Below are positions 35,255 to 44,292 of a stretch of 64,000 bases of DNA, in pieces; positions within the stretch are counted from its first letter, which is position 1; each line of letters opens with the position of its first letter. The notes beneath the pieces were generated by a model, which did no database searches, was not told where the DNA came from, and saw only the letters and a list, made by a program, of their open reading frames with translations. The DNA is from Mycolicibacillus koreensis. Lineage in GTDB: Bacteria > Actinomycetota > Actinomycetes > Mycobacteriales > Mycobacteriaceae. Position numbers and translations under genes: made by a program. The stretch is from contig NZ_NCXO01000017.1 of assembly GCF_002104795.1 (NCBI RefSeq), forward strand, positions 1-64,000. The letters are read 5' to 3'.

Positions 35255-36154
35255 ATGGTAGCCAACCCAGTCGCGCCGGCAACGGCCAACGGCAAGGTGC
35301 CGGTGAGCGCGTACCCGAAGGTGCGCCGGATGCGCTTCCGCTTCGGGGATCCGCAACCGATGAACCATCACTTCGTGGAGGGCGATATCGTCTACAGCCA
35401 TCTGGTGGCCGTGCTCTCCGCCGCATTCCCGCCCGGCGAAGAGTCGTTCATCCGATCGGTGCGGCGCTTCGCCGACCGGGTGACCGACCCGGTGCTGAAG
35501 AAGCGGGTCGCCGGCTTCATCGGCCAGGAGGCGGTACACGGCCAAGAGCACCGGCGGCTCAACGAGAAGCTCGTCGCGATGGGCTACCCGTTCGTCCGGC
35601 TGTTCATGTTCAGCCCGCAGAGTCGTCGCGAGCGGTGGGTGCGGCGTCTGGAGAACACCGTGCCCGCCTACGCGCATCTGGCAATGACCGCTGCCGCCGA
35701 GCATTACACCGCGACGCTCGCCGAGCGGGTCCTCACTCGCGAGGAGATTCAGCAGATCCCCGGCGACCCGGAGGTCATGCACTTGCTGAACTGGCACGCC
35801 ACCGAAGAATTGGAGCACAAGTCGGTCGCCTTCGACGTCTACCGTGCCGTCGGTGGGCCTGAGTGGATCCGGATCGGGGTGATGGCGCTGATGTATGCCT
35901 TCACCATCCCGGTCGTCGTGATCGGCGTGCTGATGTCGATCGCCACCGACCCGCGCGGATGGCGCCCGTTCAAACTGATCCGGCAGACCTACGACATTTT
36001 CCGCGGTCCGCTGGTCAAAGGTTTGATGGGCGAGTTGGCGGTGTACATGAGGCGCGGATTCCACCCGGACGACATCGACACCGAGCAGATCGTCCAAACA
36101 TGGCAGCAGGAACTTTTCGGCGCCGACGGCGCACTTCGCGAGCAAATGAAATAG
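35255..36154 (+). CDS. PF10118/COG3687 family protein, type II (pair 2)
   Basis: A 299-residue partner of the preceding type I protein; AAGGAG lies eight bases before ATG 35255. The four ligand blocks are intact (GEESFIRSVRRF, GQEAVHGQEH, TAAAEHYTA, EELEHKSVAFD). Type II marks are PQPMNHHFVEGD, IATDPRGWRPF and YMRRGFHPDDIDT. A hydrophobic segment (about 203-228) again suggests a membrane-bound enzyme. The BVMO follows at 16 bp. Confidence 0.86.
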   Translation: MVANPVAPATANGKVPVSAYPKVRRMRFRFGDPQPMNHHFVEGDIVYSHLVAVLSAAFPPGEESFIRSVRRFADRVTDPVLKKRVAGFIGQEAVHGQEHRRLNEKLVAMGYPFVRLFMFSPQSRRERWVRRLENTVPAYAHLAMTAAAEHYTATLAERVLTREEIQQIPGDPEVMHLLNWHATEELEHKSVAFDVYRAVGGPEWIRIGVMALMYAFTIPVVVIGVLMSIATDPRGWRPFKLIRQTYDIFRGPLVKGLMGELAVYMRRGFHPDDIDTEQIVQTWQQELFGADGALREQMK

Positions 36155-36170
36155 GTGAGGGGCAGGACCG

Positions 36171-37748
36171 TTGACGACAACCATTGAGACCAAAGCGCAG
36201 CCGACCGCCGAGCGGATCGACCCCGACTACGAGGTGGTGGTCGTCGGTGCCGGATTCGGCGGCATCGGCACCGGGATCGCGCTGCAGCGCCAGGGCATCC
36301 ACGACTTCATCATCATCGACAAATGGGACAACGTCGGAGGCACCTGGCACGCCAACACCTACCCGGGTGTGGCGGTCGATATCCCGTCGTTCGTCTACAG
36401 CTTCTCCTACGAGCAGCGTGGCGACTGGTCGCGGTTGTTCGCCCCCGGTGAGGAGCTTCGCGACTACGCCGATGGCATGGTCACCAAGTACGGGTTGCGG
36501 GACAAACTGCGCTTGAACACCACGATCATCTCCGCCGTGTTCGACGAGACCAACAACATGTGGCGACTGACCACCGACGGTGGCCAGGAGATCACCGGGC
36601 GTTACGCGGTCATGGCGGTCGGCGGGCTGGAGAGCCCGAAGATGCCGGACATCCCCGGGGTCGACGACTTCGGCGGCACGCTCATGCACACCGCGTTGTG
36701 GGATCACGATATAGCGCTCGAGGGCAAGCGAGTCGCGATCATCGGTACCGGCGCCACGGCGCTGCAGGTGGTTCCGGCGATCGTCGAGGAGACCGGTCAT
36801 TTGACGGTCTTCCAGCGGACACCGATCTGGGTGTTCCCCAAGGTCGACATGGAGATGAAGACCCTCGGTCGGTGGGTGATGGGGCGCCGTCGGTTGCGCT
36901 CGGCGATCCGTGCGATGGGCACGATCGGCACCGAGATCGGGATGAGCGGCCAGTTGGTCGGCCCGCGCTGGTTGACCGACATCAGCCGGCGGATGGCCGA
37001 GATCCCGGTACGCCGGTGGATGCGCAGCCAGGTCGATGACCCGGTCCTGCGCGAAAAGCTGATGCCCCGTTACGGGTTGGGCTGCAAGCGTCCGTCGATG
37101 TCCAACGACTACCTCAAGACATTCAACCGCGACGACGTCAGCCTCATCACCGATTCCATCGAGTGCATCACCAAGAACGGGATACGCACCGTCGACGGGG
37201 TCGAACACGAGGTGGACGTGCTGATCTGTGCCACCGGCTTCCGGCTCTGGGACAACCGCGCGGTTCCACCGTTCCCGGTGATCGGGCGCGATCAGGTCGA
37301 CCTCGGGAGGTTCTGGGATGAACGTCGCTACCAGGCCTACCAGGGTGTTTCGGTCCCCGGCTTCCCCAATATGTTCACCATCACCGGGCCGTACGGATTC
37401 GTCCTCGGCTCCTACCTGTGGATGATCGAGGCCACCTCGGCCCACCTCAGTCGGGCGATCGCGGAGAGCAAAAGCCGGGGCACTGAGGTGGTTGAGATCC
37501 GCCAGGAAGCCCACGACGAGTACTTCCGCAAATGCTTGAAACGTCAAGAACGAAATTTCTTGTTCACCCCCACCTGCGAGGGATCGAACACTTACTACAT
37601 CGATGACAAGGGTGACTCGCCGTTCCGGCCCTCCACCCACGGTGAGATGTACTGGCAGAACCGTCATTACAACCTGGATGTCTACCGCTACAGCGCGGGA
37701 TCCAAGACATCACAGCCGGACGTGGAGAAGGCTAAGGAGAACGCGTGA
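36171..37748 (+). CDS. Baeyer-Villiger-type flavin monooxygenase (BVMO-2)
   Basis: A 525-residue class B monooxygenase from a TTG start preceded by AGGGGCAGGA. FAD motif GAGFGGIG, second fingerprint GGTWHANTYPGVAVD, BVMO fingerprint intact as FGGTLMHTALW, NADPH motif GTGATA, and ATGF late. Expected to oxidise a ketone to an ester. It sits between the PF10118 pair and an SDR that overlaps its stop by 4 bp (GTGA), and a hydrolase follows, matching a ketone-to-ester-to-acid order. Confidence 0.92.
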   Translation: MTTTIETKAQPTAERIDPDYEVVVVGAGFGGIGTGIALQRQGIHDFIIIDKWDNVGGTWHANTYPGVAVDIPSFVYSFSYEQRGDWSRLFAPGEELRDYADGMVTKYGLRDKLRLNTTIISAVFDETNNMWRLTTDGGQEITGRYAVMAVGGLESPKMPDIPGVDDFGGTLMHTALWDHDIALEGKRVAIIGTGATALQVVPAIVEETGHLTVFQRTPIWVFPKVDMEMKTLGRWVMGRRRLRSAIRAMGTIGTEIGMSGQLVGPRWLTDISRRMAEIPVRRWMRSQVDDPVLREKLMPRYGLGCKRPSMSNDYLKTFNRDDVSLITDSIECITKNGIRTVDGVEHEVDVLICATGFRLWDNRAVPPFPVIGRDQVDLGRFWDERRYQAYQGVSVPGFPNMFTITGPYGFVLGSYLWMIEATSAHLSRAIAESKSRGTEVVEIRQEAHDEYFRKCLKRQERNFLFTPTCEGSNTYYIDDKGDSPFRPSTHGEMYWQNRHYNLDVYRYSAGSKTSQPDVEKAKENA

Positions 37749-38698
37749 AAATCAACTCTTTGCAACCCCGACTCGTTGTCGTCACCGGTGCCGGAAGCGG
37801 CATCGGCCGGGCGACCGCCATCAAGTTCGCCAAGCGCGGCGCGCACGTGGTGGTCTCCGACATCGACCTCGATGCCGCGGAGGCGACCACCGCCATGATC
37901 CGCGGCCAGGGTAGAACGGCTTCGGCGGCGCGCCTGGATGTCACCGACCCACAGGCGTGGGACGCGTTCGCCCGCGATGTGCTGGCCGACCACGGTTACG
38001 CCGACGTGCTGGTCAACAACGCCGGCATGTTGGTGGGCGGGCCGTTCCTGGAGCTCACGCCCGCCGACTGGGAGCGCCAACTCAGCGTCAACCTGTTGGG
38101 GGTCGTGCACGGCTGTCGTGCCTTCGGTGCTCAGATGGTTGAGCGGGGCAGCGGTCACATCGTCAACATCGCATCAGCAGCGTCGTTCACCCCGACCCCG
38201 GTCATGGCGCCCTATTCGGTCTCCAAGGCCGGGGTGAAGATGCTGACTGAGTGCCTACGCCTGGAATTGGGATCGAAGGGCGTCGGCGTCAGCGCGATCT
38301 GTCCCGGGGTAATCAACACCAATATCGGCGACAACGCGATCACCGTCGGGGTGGACCAGGAACTGATGGACCGCGGCTTGCAGATCAGTCAGCGGATGCA
38401 GGAGATCGCCGAGAAGCTGCCGTGGGCCCCGATGAACCCCAATCTGGTGGCCCGAGCGGTAATACGAGCGGTCCGGTTCGACCTGGCGGTGGTTCCGGTA
38501 CGCACTGAAGCCTGGCTCGGCTACTTCATGCTGCGGATCGCCCCGGGAGTCAACCGCCGGATGGCGCAACCGTTCTCGGTGGAGCGAATGCAGACGATCG
38601 GTGCCAAACTGTTGAATCGTTTCGGTGACTCCCGGCTGCTCGCTGGAACCGCCGCCCCCGCCGCGTCAGAGGCGCCTACTGCAGAGGTCGGTCGGTAA
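37745..38698 (+). CDS. Short-chain dehydrogenase/reductase
   Basis: A 317-residue SDR from a GTG overlapping the BVMO-2 stop. TGAGSGIG near residue 14, acidic VVSDIDLDA (NAD preference), NNAG, Ser in NIASAAS and YSVSK. An extra C-terminal tail of about 50 residues resembles the end of the EphD SDR domain. In this operon its natural role would be secondary alcohol to ketone, feeding BVMO-2. Confidence 0.9.
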   Translation: MKINSLQPRLVVVTGAGSGIGRATAIKFAKRGAHVVVSDIDLDAAEATTAMIRGQGRTASAARLDVTDPQAWDAFARDVLADHGYADVLVNNAGMLVGGPFLELTPADWERQLSVNLLGVVHGCRAFGAQMVERGSGHIVNIASAASFTPTPVMAPYSVSKAGVKMLTECLRLELGSKGVGVSAICPGVINTNIGDNAITVGVDQELMDRGLQISQRMQEIAEKLPWAPMNPNLVARAVIRAVRFDLAVVPVRTEAWLGYFMLRIAPGVNRRMAQPFSVERMQTIGAKLLNRFGDSRLLAGTAAPAASEAPTAEVGR

Positions 38699-38700
38699 CT

Positions 38701-39618
38701 GTGGCGGGCCGACGGATGCCGACGGTGCCGTACCGTGAGTTTCGATTGCCGATGGCCGACGGAGTCAATCTGCAGGTTGCTGAGTGGGGTGCGCCGACAG
38801 CCGAGTTGACGGTTGTTCTGGCCCACGGCTGGACCCTCTCCAACCGCATCTGGGAGGACGTCGCGCAGTCGGTGGTCGCTGCTGATCCCGCGGTGCGGGT
38901 GATCGCCTACGACCATCGAGGGCATGGCCTTTCAGATCGGGTACCGGGCGCCTCGATCGAAGAACTCGCTGACGACCTCGCCGCGGTGATCACCGCGTTG
39001 GTCCCGACCGGGCCGGTGGTCCTCGGCGGGCATTCACTGGGCGGGTTCACCCTGACAGCCCTGGCGGAACGGCATCCCGATCTGGTGGTCGAGCGTGTTG
39101 AGGGTGCGATGTTGGTGGCCACCAGCGCGGGTGAGTTGATGGGCGCGGTCCGTAGGGTTCCCGGGACCGAGGCGACCATGAAATTAGCGCTCCGCCTGGG
39201 TACGCGGGTCAAGATGCCCAGCCGGCCGTTGTTTCTGGTTCGCCAGGGAGCGCGCGGAGCCTTCGGCAAACACCCGCGGCGGCGCGACCTCAACCGGGTG
39301 GCGCGACAGGGCGCGCAAGCAGATCCTCGGGCTGTCGCGGCGATCGGCCGATCCATCCTGGAGCATCACCGGTACCGGACGCTGGAAACGTTCCGGGATC
39401 TCGAAGTCACAGTGCTGGCCGGAACGCGGGATTTCCTGACCTCGCCGACCCACGCGCAGCGGATCGGCGAGCGCCTACCCGGCAGCACCGTGGTGGTGTT
39501 CCGCGGTGCCGGACATTTCCTGCCCTACGAGCGCCGGGAGTCGGTCACCGCCCATTTTCTGGGCATGATCGGGCGAATCCGGCAGCGGGCGCTCTCGGCA
39601 GCGGAGGCCACCGGATGA
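38701..39618 (+). CDS. Alpha/beta hydrolase
   Basis: A 305-residue alpha/beta hydrolase from a GTG two bases after the SDR stop. Oxyanion block LAHGWTLS, nucleophile Ser in GHSLGG (near residue 110), acid in GTRDFLT and His in GAGHFLPYE. A Ser nucleophile points to ester or lactone cleavage, in contrast to the Asp of ephD. It could cleave the ester from BVMO-2. It overlaps the reductase start by 4 bp. Confidence 0.9.
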   Translation: MAGRRMPTVPYREFRLPMADGVNLQVAEWGAPTAELTVVLAHGWTLSNRIWEDVAQSVVAADPAVRVIAYDHRGHGLSDRVPGASIEELADDLAAVITALVPTGPVVLGGHSLGGFTLTALAERHPDLVVERVEGAMLVATSAGELMGAVRRVPGTEATMKLALRLGTRVKMPSRPLFLVRQGARGAFGKHPRRRDLNRVARQGAQADPRAVAAIGRSILEHHRYRTLETFRDLEVTVLAGTRDFLTSPTHAQRIGERLPGSTVVVFRGAGHFLPYERRESVTAHFLGMIGRIRQRALSAAEATG

Positions 39619-40658
39619 CCGATCGGACCCACGAATTGCGGGTCTTCGAAGTGATCAAGGAGACCGCTGACGCCGTCACGTTGGTCTTCGACGTTCCTGC
39701 TGAGGTGGCGTCTCGGTTCGACTACAAACCGGGACAGTTCCTGACGGTGTGCATCCCCAGTGAACGGACCGGTTCGGTGGCGCGCTGCTATTCGCTTTCC
39801 AGCAGCCCGCACCAGGACAGCCGGCCGGCGGTCACCGTCAAGCGGGTGACCGACGGGTTCGCCTCGAACTGGATTTGCGACAACATCGCCGTCGACTCGA
39901 CGGTGACCGTGCTCGAGCCGTCCGGTGCGTTCACCCCGCGATCCTTCGATGACGACGTGATGTTGTGCGCGGCAGGCAGCGGGATCACGCCGATCCTGTC
40001 GATCGCCAAATCGTTGCTGCACACCGGAACCGGAAAGGTGACGTTGCTCTACGCCAACCGGGACCGCGACGCGGTGATCTTCGCCCGCCAGATCGATGAT
40101 CTGGCCGAACAGTTTCCGCAACGGTTCGCGGTCACCCACTGGTTGGAGTCGGAGCGGGGATTGCCGCAGTCGGCAGCGGTGGCTGACCTGATCGAACCGC
40201 ATGTCGGCGGCGATGTATTCCTGTGCGGGCCGGCCGGATTTGCCGACCAGGTCAGAGCCGCGTTGACGCGGCTGCAGGTTCCCGCCGAACGGTTGCACAC
40301 CGAAAACTACAAATCGTTGGAGACCAATCCGTTCCTGACGGCCACCGCCCAGGCGCCCGAGCCGGCGCCGGTCGACGACGGCGGCGCACGGGTGCGTGTC
40401 GAACTGGACGGCGAGAGCCACATCTTCGACTGGCCGAAGGACACCCCTCTATTGGATGTCTTGTTGGCAGCAGGACTGGACCCGCCGCACGTCTGCCGCG
40501 AATCAGCGTGCGGCACCTGTGTGTGCTCGGTCAGAAGCGGACGCACCAGGATGCGGATGAACGAGTCGCTAATCGAGGAGGAGCTCTCCCGGGGGCTCAC
40601 GTTGGCCTGCCAGACCTTGCCGGAGTCCGCCGAGATCGACATCGCCTTCGATCAGTAG
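39615..40658 (+). CDS. Ferredoxin-type oxidoreductase (FAD, NAD and 2Fe-2S), KshB/Rv3230c-like
   Basis: A 347-residue electron-transfer reductase. The FAD-binding RCYSLSSSP (about residue 56) is followed by the NAD(P) site GSGITP and CGPAGF, then a C-terminal plant-type 2Fe-2S domain CRESACGTCVC...LACQT (C-x4-C-x2-C-x29-C). Homologues donate electrons to Rieske oxygenase KshA or to di-iron desaturase DesA3. No Rieske or P450 oxygenase is in this operon, so the E...EXXH PF10118 pair is the best candidate acceptor (inference). Last gene of the operon. Confidence 0.92.
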   Translation: MTDRTHELRVFEVIKETADAVTLVFDVPAEVASRFDYKPGQFLTVCIPSERTGSVARCYSLSSSPHQDSRPAVTVKRVTDGFASNWICDNIAVDSTVTVLEPSGAFTPRSFDDDVMLCAAGSGITPILSIAKSLLHTGTGKVTLLYANRDRDAVIFARQIDDLAEQFPQRFAVTHWLESERGLPQSAAVADLIEPHVGGDVFLCGPAGFADQVRAALTRLQVPAERLHTENYKSLETNPFLTATAQAPEPAPVDDGGARVRVELDGESHIFDWPKDTPLLDVLLAAGLDPPHVCRESACGTCVCSVRSGRTRMRMNESLIEEELSRGLTLACQTLPESAEIDIAFDQ

Positions 40659-40709
40659 TGGGCAGCGAAGTCCATCAGACGTCGCGTGCTCCTGAGTCCT
40701 GGAATCAGA

Positions 40710-40727
40710 GCCCGTGTTGACACGGGC
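40710..40727. terminator. Stem-loop terminator between convergent operons
   Basis: GCCCGTGT and ACACGGGC form an 8-bp stem followed by GTTTAC on the plus strand, in the 126-bp gap between the reductase and the esterase. It can serve both directions. Confidence 0.65.
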
Positions 40728-40784
40728 GTTTACGAATACCGGTGGGCGCGATGGCCGGATCTCAATGGTGGCGGCCGGGGGAGC

Positions 40785-41771
40785 CTAACGCCACTCGGTG
40801 GGCGTCCGGCGCAGAAACGATCCGATCTCCGCGATCGCCTCTCGGGCCGCGGTCAGCACTATGGCGCCGGCCTGAAATACGTGAAACTGGCCGCTCCACG
40901 TCTGCAACTCGCACGGCACGCCGGCATCGGCGATCGCATCGGCAAGCTCCTCTGCGCCGGCGCGTAAGACTTCACGGGTGCCGACCTGCACCAGAGTGGG
41001 GGGCAACGTCGACAGATCATCAGCAGCGAGACGCCGATGCGGCAGCACAGCGGACGGAACGGCCGGTTTGGCGGCGAGCTTGCGGCTGAGCACAGCCACC
41101 ACCGGCGCGGTGAGAAGCGGGTCGTCAGCAGGCGCCAGCGCCAAGTCGGGGTCAACGCCCGTCATCGGCGACATCAGCACCAACCCTCCGGCCCGGCCAA
41201 GACCCTGCCGCACCACCGCCAACGCGGTGGCAACCGCTAGATAGCCTCCCGCCGAGTCGCCGACGATTCCAATATCCTCGGACGAATACCCTCTGGCGAG
41301 CAGCGCGCGAAACCCCGCTACGGCGTCCTCGAGAGCTTCACCGAGTCCATGCTGAGGCATCTGCCGGTAGCCGACGGCGAGCGCCGGACAGCCGGCGGCG
41401 CGCGCGATGTCAGCGGTGAGCCGGCGATGGGTGTTCAAGCCACACACGATGAACCCGCCGCCGTGTAGGTACAGAATCGCCCGGCCGGCGGTGGCGTGGG
41501 CCGGAATGAGAAGCTCAGCCCGACAGTCCGGCAGCGATACCGGATGGCGGCGGACACCGTAGGGCCGCGGAATCAGCCACGCGGCCCAATCTGCCATCGC
41601 GAACGGCCAGCGCGCCTCCGGGAAGCGCACGAACAACGCGATCACCGGCCGGACGAAGACGCGCAACACGATCGCCACGACCTTCGACAAGGCACCCGGG
41701 CCCGGAAACTCGCGACGTATCGCCGGCTGGGGGAATGAGTTGTCCGCCGCAGCCTCGGAGGCGGTGGTCAT
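40785..41771 (-). CDS. HSL-type (LipR-like) esterase/lipase
   Basis: A 328-residue alpha/beta hydrolase of the hormone-sensitive-lipase group. HGGG oxyanion motif in YLHGGGFIV, nucleophile GDSAGG near residue 170 and His in GQFHVF. AAGGGG lies eight bases before ATG 41771. An N-terminal hydrophobic patch (about 30-48) may hold it to the membrane. It is the last gene of the BVMO-5 run, 107 bp after BVMO-3; LipR in M. tuberculosis also neighbours a BVMO (mymA). Confidence 0.9.
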   Translation of the reverse strand: MTTASEAAADNSFPQPAIRREFPGPGALSKVVAIVLRVFVRPVIALFVRFPEARWPFAMADWAAWLIPRPYGVRRHPVSLPDCRAELLIPAHATAGRAILYLHGGGFIVCGLNTHRRLTADIARAAGCPALAVGYRQMPQHGLGEALEDAVAGFRALLARGYSSEDIGIVGDSAGGYLAVATALAVVRQGLGRAGGLVLMSPMTGVDPDLALAPADDPLLTAPVVAVLSRKLAAKPAVPSAVLPHRRLAADDLSTLPPTLVQVGTREVLRAGAEELADAIADAGVPCELQTWSGQFHVFQAGAIVLTAAREAIAEIGSFLRRTPTEWR

Positions 41772-41878
41772 CTAGATCCCCTTCCGTCGAAATAGGTAAG
41801 GCAAGTGATAACCGTTGTCGTCGACTCGGTCAGGCACCTGCGAGAGCGAGGAACTCATCAGCAGGCCGAACTCCCGCG

Positions 41879-43420
41879 TCATGTCCGGTAGCAATAGTCG
41901 TTGAGGTCGAAGTTCTTGGACGCGTGGGTCGACTGGTAGGCGGTGGTCGGCCGCAAAAAAGAGAAATCACCGTTCCGGTCGATGTAATAGCTGTTGGAAT
42001 CGATGCAGGCACGTCCGTGCATCAAAGTATCGGACCCGCGCGCGTCGACGAACCGGTGGAACCGATCGTTTGCCTCGACGGAAATCTCCGCGGCGGTGGA
42101 ACCGCGCCGCAAGGTCTCTTCGATCACCCGCACGGCATGCCGGGATGCGTTCTCGACCATGACGTGCCAGGAGCTTCCGGACCACGCATACGGACCGAAG
42201 ACCATGAACGTATTCGGCAACCCGGGCATCGTTACACCTTCGTAGGCCGCGGCCCGATGGTTCTCGTAGAAATCGGCCAGGTCGAACCCGTTCCGGCCTT
42301 TGACGGGCCGATGGCGGTAAACCACCGGACTGTTGGACATCTCGAACCCGGTCGCTAGGACCAACACGTCGGCCGGCCGCTCCACCCCGTCCCGGGTGCG
42401 GATGCCGGTGGGGGTGATGCGCTCGATCGGGTCTGTGACCAGAGTGACGTGGCTCTGAGTGAACGTCTTGTAGTACACATTGGATACGCTGGGGCGTTTG
42501 CAGCCGAAGCCGTAAGTCGGCGTCAGTTGTCGACGTAACTCCCTATCGCGCACCTGGGTGAACAGGAACGCCCGGCAGGCCCAGGCCGGGATCTTTGCCA
42601 GCGGCGCGATCCGCTTGCCGTGCACGGTGATGGCGACCAGTCCGACCTCGGTGACGGCTGCCGCCACGGCCCGGATCAGGCTCTGCAGGAATGGAATCCT
42701 GCGGAATGCGGTCTGCACCAGGCGCGGAATCTCGAAGTCGGGTTTGGCGAACACCCAGATCGCGCGACGCTGGTAGACGTCGAGGGTGGCCACGGTCTTG
42801 GCCAACTGGGGGACCACCTGGATGGCGGTCGCGCCGGTTCCGATCACCGCGACTCGCTTTCCGGCGATCTGTACGTTGTCGTTCCAGGACTGGGTCTGGA
42901 TCACCGAACCTTCGAACGCTTCCAGGCCCGCGATATCGGGGACGCGCGGTTCGACGAAGGCGCCGGTCGCGGTGATCACGAAGCGGGCTGTCAGCGTGGA
43001 CTCATCGTTGAGGGTCAGTACCCACAGATGGTTATCCTCATCCCAATCCCGGCGCATCACTTCGGTGTTCAGTCGGATGCGGGAACGCAAGCGGTATTTA
43101 TCGGCCAGCATGTTGATGTAGCCGCGGACCTCGGCGCCTTTGGGGAACGTGCGCGACCACCCGGGGTACTTCTCGAAGGAGAACTGGTAGACGATGCCTG
43201 GAATATCCACGGCGACATCGGGGTATCGGTTCGAATGCCAGGTTCCGCCGATGTCGTCGGCGCGTTCGAAAATAATGTAGTCGGAGTACCCGGCCCGTTG
43301 TAGGTGGATGGCCGCGCCCAGCCCGCCGACGCCCGCCCCGATGACGGCTACCAACACATCGGGATCGCGTCGCTGCGTCGTTGCGTCGTCCTGATCCGCT
43401 TGCCGTTGAACTACGGTCAT
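41879..43420 (-). CDS. BVMO-like flavin monooxygenase with altered fingerprint (BVMO-3)
   Basis: A 513-residue protein with FAD motif GAGVGGLG, second fingerprint GGTWHSNRYPDVAVD (Asp where Gly/Met is usual) and NADPH motif GTGATA. The main fingerprint reads FEGSVIQTQSW: the expected His is Gln. ATGF occurs late. The ATG overlaps the SDR stop. It may act on another class of substrate, or hydroxylate rather than insert oxygen. I see no frame damage. Confidence 0.88.
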   Translation of the reverse strand: MTVVQRQADQDDATTQRRDPDVLVAVIGAGVGGLGAAIHLQRAGYSDYIIFERADDIGGTWHSNRYPDVAVDIPGIVYQFSFEKYPGWSRTFPKGAEVRGYINMLADKYRLRSRIRLNTEVMRRDWDEDNHLWVLTLNDESTLTARFVITATGAFVEPRVPDIAGLEAFEGSVIQTQSWNDNVQIAGKRVAVIGTGATAIQVVPQLAKTVATLDVYQRRAIWVFAKPDFEIPRLVQTAFRRIPFLQSLIRAVAAAVTEVGLVAITVHGKRIAPLAKIPAWACRAFLFTQVRDRELRRQLTPTYGFGCKRPSVSNVYYKTFTQSHVTLVTDPIERITPTGIRTRDGVERPADVLVLATGFEMSNSPVVYRHRPVKGRNGFDLADFYENHRAAAYEGVTMPGLPNTFMVFGPYAWSGSSWHVMVENASRHAVRVIEETLRRGSTAAEISVEANDRFHRFVDARGSDTLMHGRACIDSNSYYIDRNGDFSFLRPTTAYQSTHASKNFDLNDYCYRT

Positions 43421-44292
43421 GGTCGGGGCTCCTCAGCTGGGTGTGCCGCGTTGGCGGTGATGCGGGCGTCGTACTCGGCGCGGGCAACGCGGTCGATCGG
43501 GCCCAGCGTGCGATCGGCATTGACCAGTCGGCGCCCCGCGAGCCAGAGCCACTCGGGCACCAGATTGGCGAAGGTCAACAGCGGGACGAGGCCGTGCGGG
43601 GCTCCGGCCAGCGCGGGCCGACGCCGCACGGTCGATTCGATGCGGCGGGCAACGATACTCGGCGGCAGCACGCCGATCCGGACAACCCCGAGCGGGATCC
43701 CGTCCACCAGTTGGGTGTTGATCGCCGACGGCAGTACCGCCGACACCGACACGCCGTGCGGGCGCAGCTCTTCGCGCAGACTTCGGCTGAACGCGGTCGC
43801 GGCGTGTTTGGCGGCGGTGTAACCGGCCAACCCGGCCGAATGGATCTTCCCGGCTGCCGAGGTGACGTTGACGATGTGCCCGCGCCCCCGTGCGATCATC
43901 CGGGGTGCGATGATCCGTGCGGCGGTCATATGAGCGAAGACGTTGACCGCGAACGTCGCCCGGGTCACCTCCTCCGGCTCGGCCAAGAAGGCGCCGATCG
44001 GCATGATTCCGGCGTTGTTGATCAAGATCTCGACTGGGCCGATATCATCCTCGACTCGGTCCAGGAACGCCCGGAAGCTTTCCGTATCGCCGACGTCGAC
44101 CTGGTAGCCACGAGCCGACTCGCCGAGGCTGGCGGCGGCGGTCTGCGCTGCGAGCTCGTCGAGATCGCCGATTGCCACTCGCGCGCCACGCGCAATGAAT
44201 CTGGACGCGGTGGACAGGCCTATCCCGCGCGCACCTCCGGTGACGACGACGACCGCCCCAGCCATCGGGATCGCGGGGTAGGGCCGGCTCAT
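43417..44292 (-). CDS. Short-chain dehydrogenase/reductase
   Basis: A 291-residue SDR between two BVMO-like genes, overlapping both by 4 bp. TGGARGIG, acidic AIGDLDE after strand 2 (NAD), NNAG, NVTSAAG with Ser and YTAAK. A C-terminal stretch contains LVPEWLWLAGRRLV, possibly a membrane contact. In context it could interconvert an alcohol and a ketone for the neighbouring monooxygenases. Confidence 0.9.
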   Translation of the reverse strand: MSRPYPAIPMAGAVVVVTGGARGIGLSTASRFIARGARVAIGDLDELAAQTAAASLGESARGYQVDVGDTESFRAFLDRVEDDIGPVEILINNAGIMPIGAFLAEPEEVTRATFAVNVFAHMTAARIIAPRMIARGRGHIVNVTSAAGKIHSAGLAGYTAAKHAATAFSRSLREELRPHGVSVSAVLPSAINTQLVDGIPLGVVRIGVLPPSIVARRIESTVRRRPALAGAPHGLVPLLTFANLVPEWLWLAGRRLVNADRTLGPIDRVARAEYDARITANAAHPAEEPRP

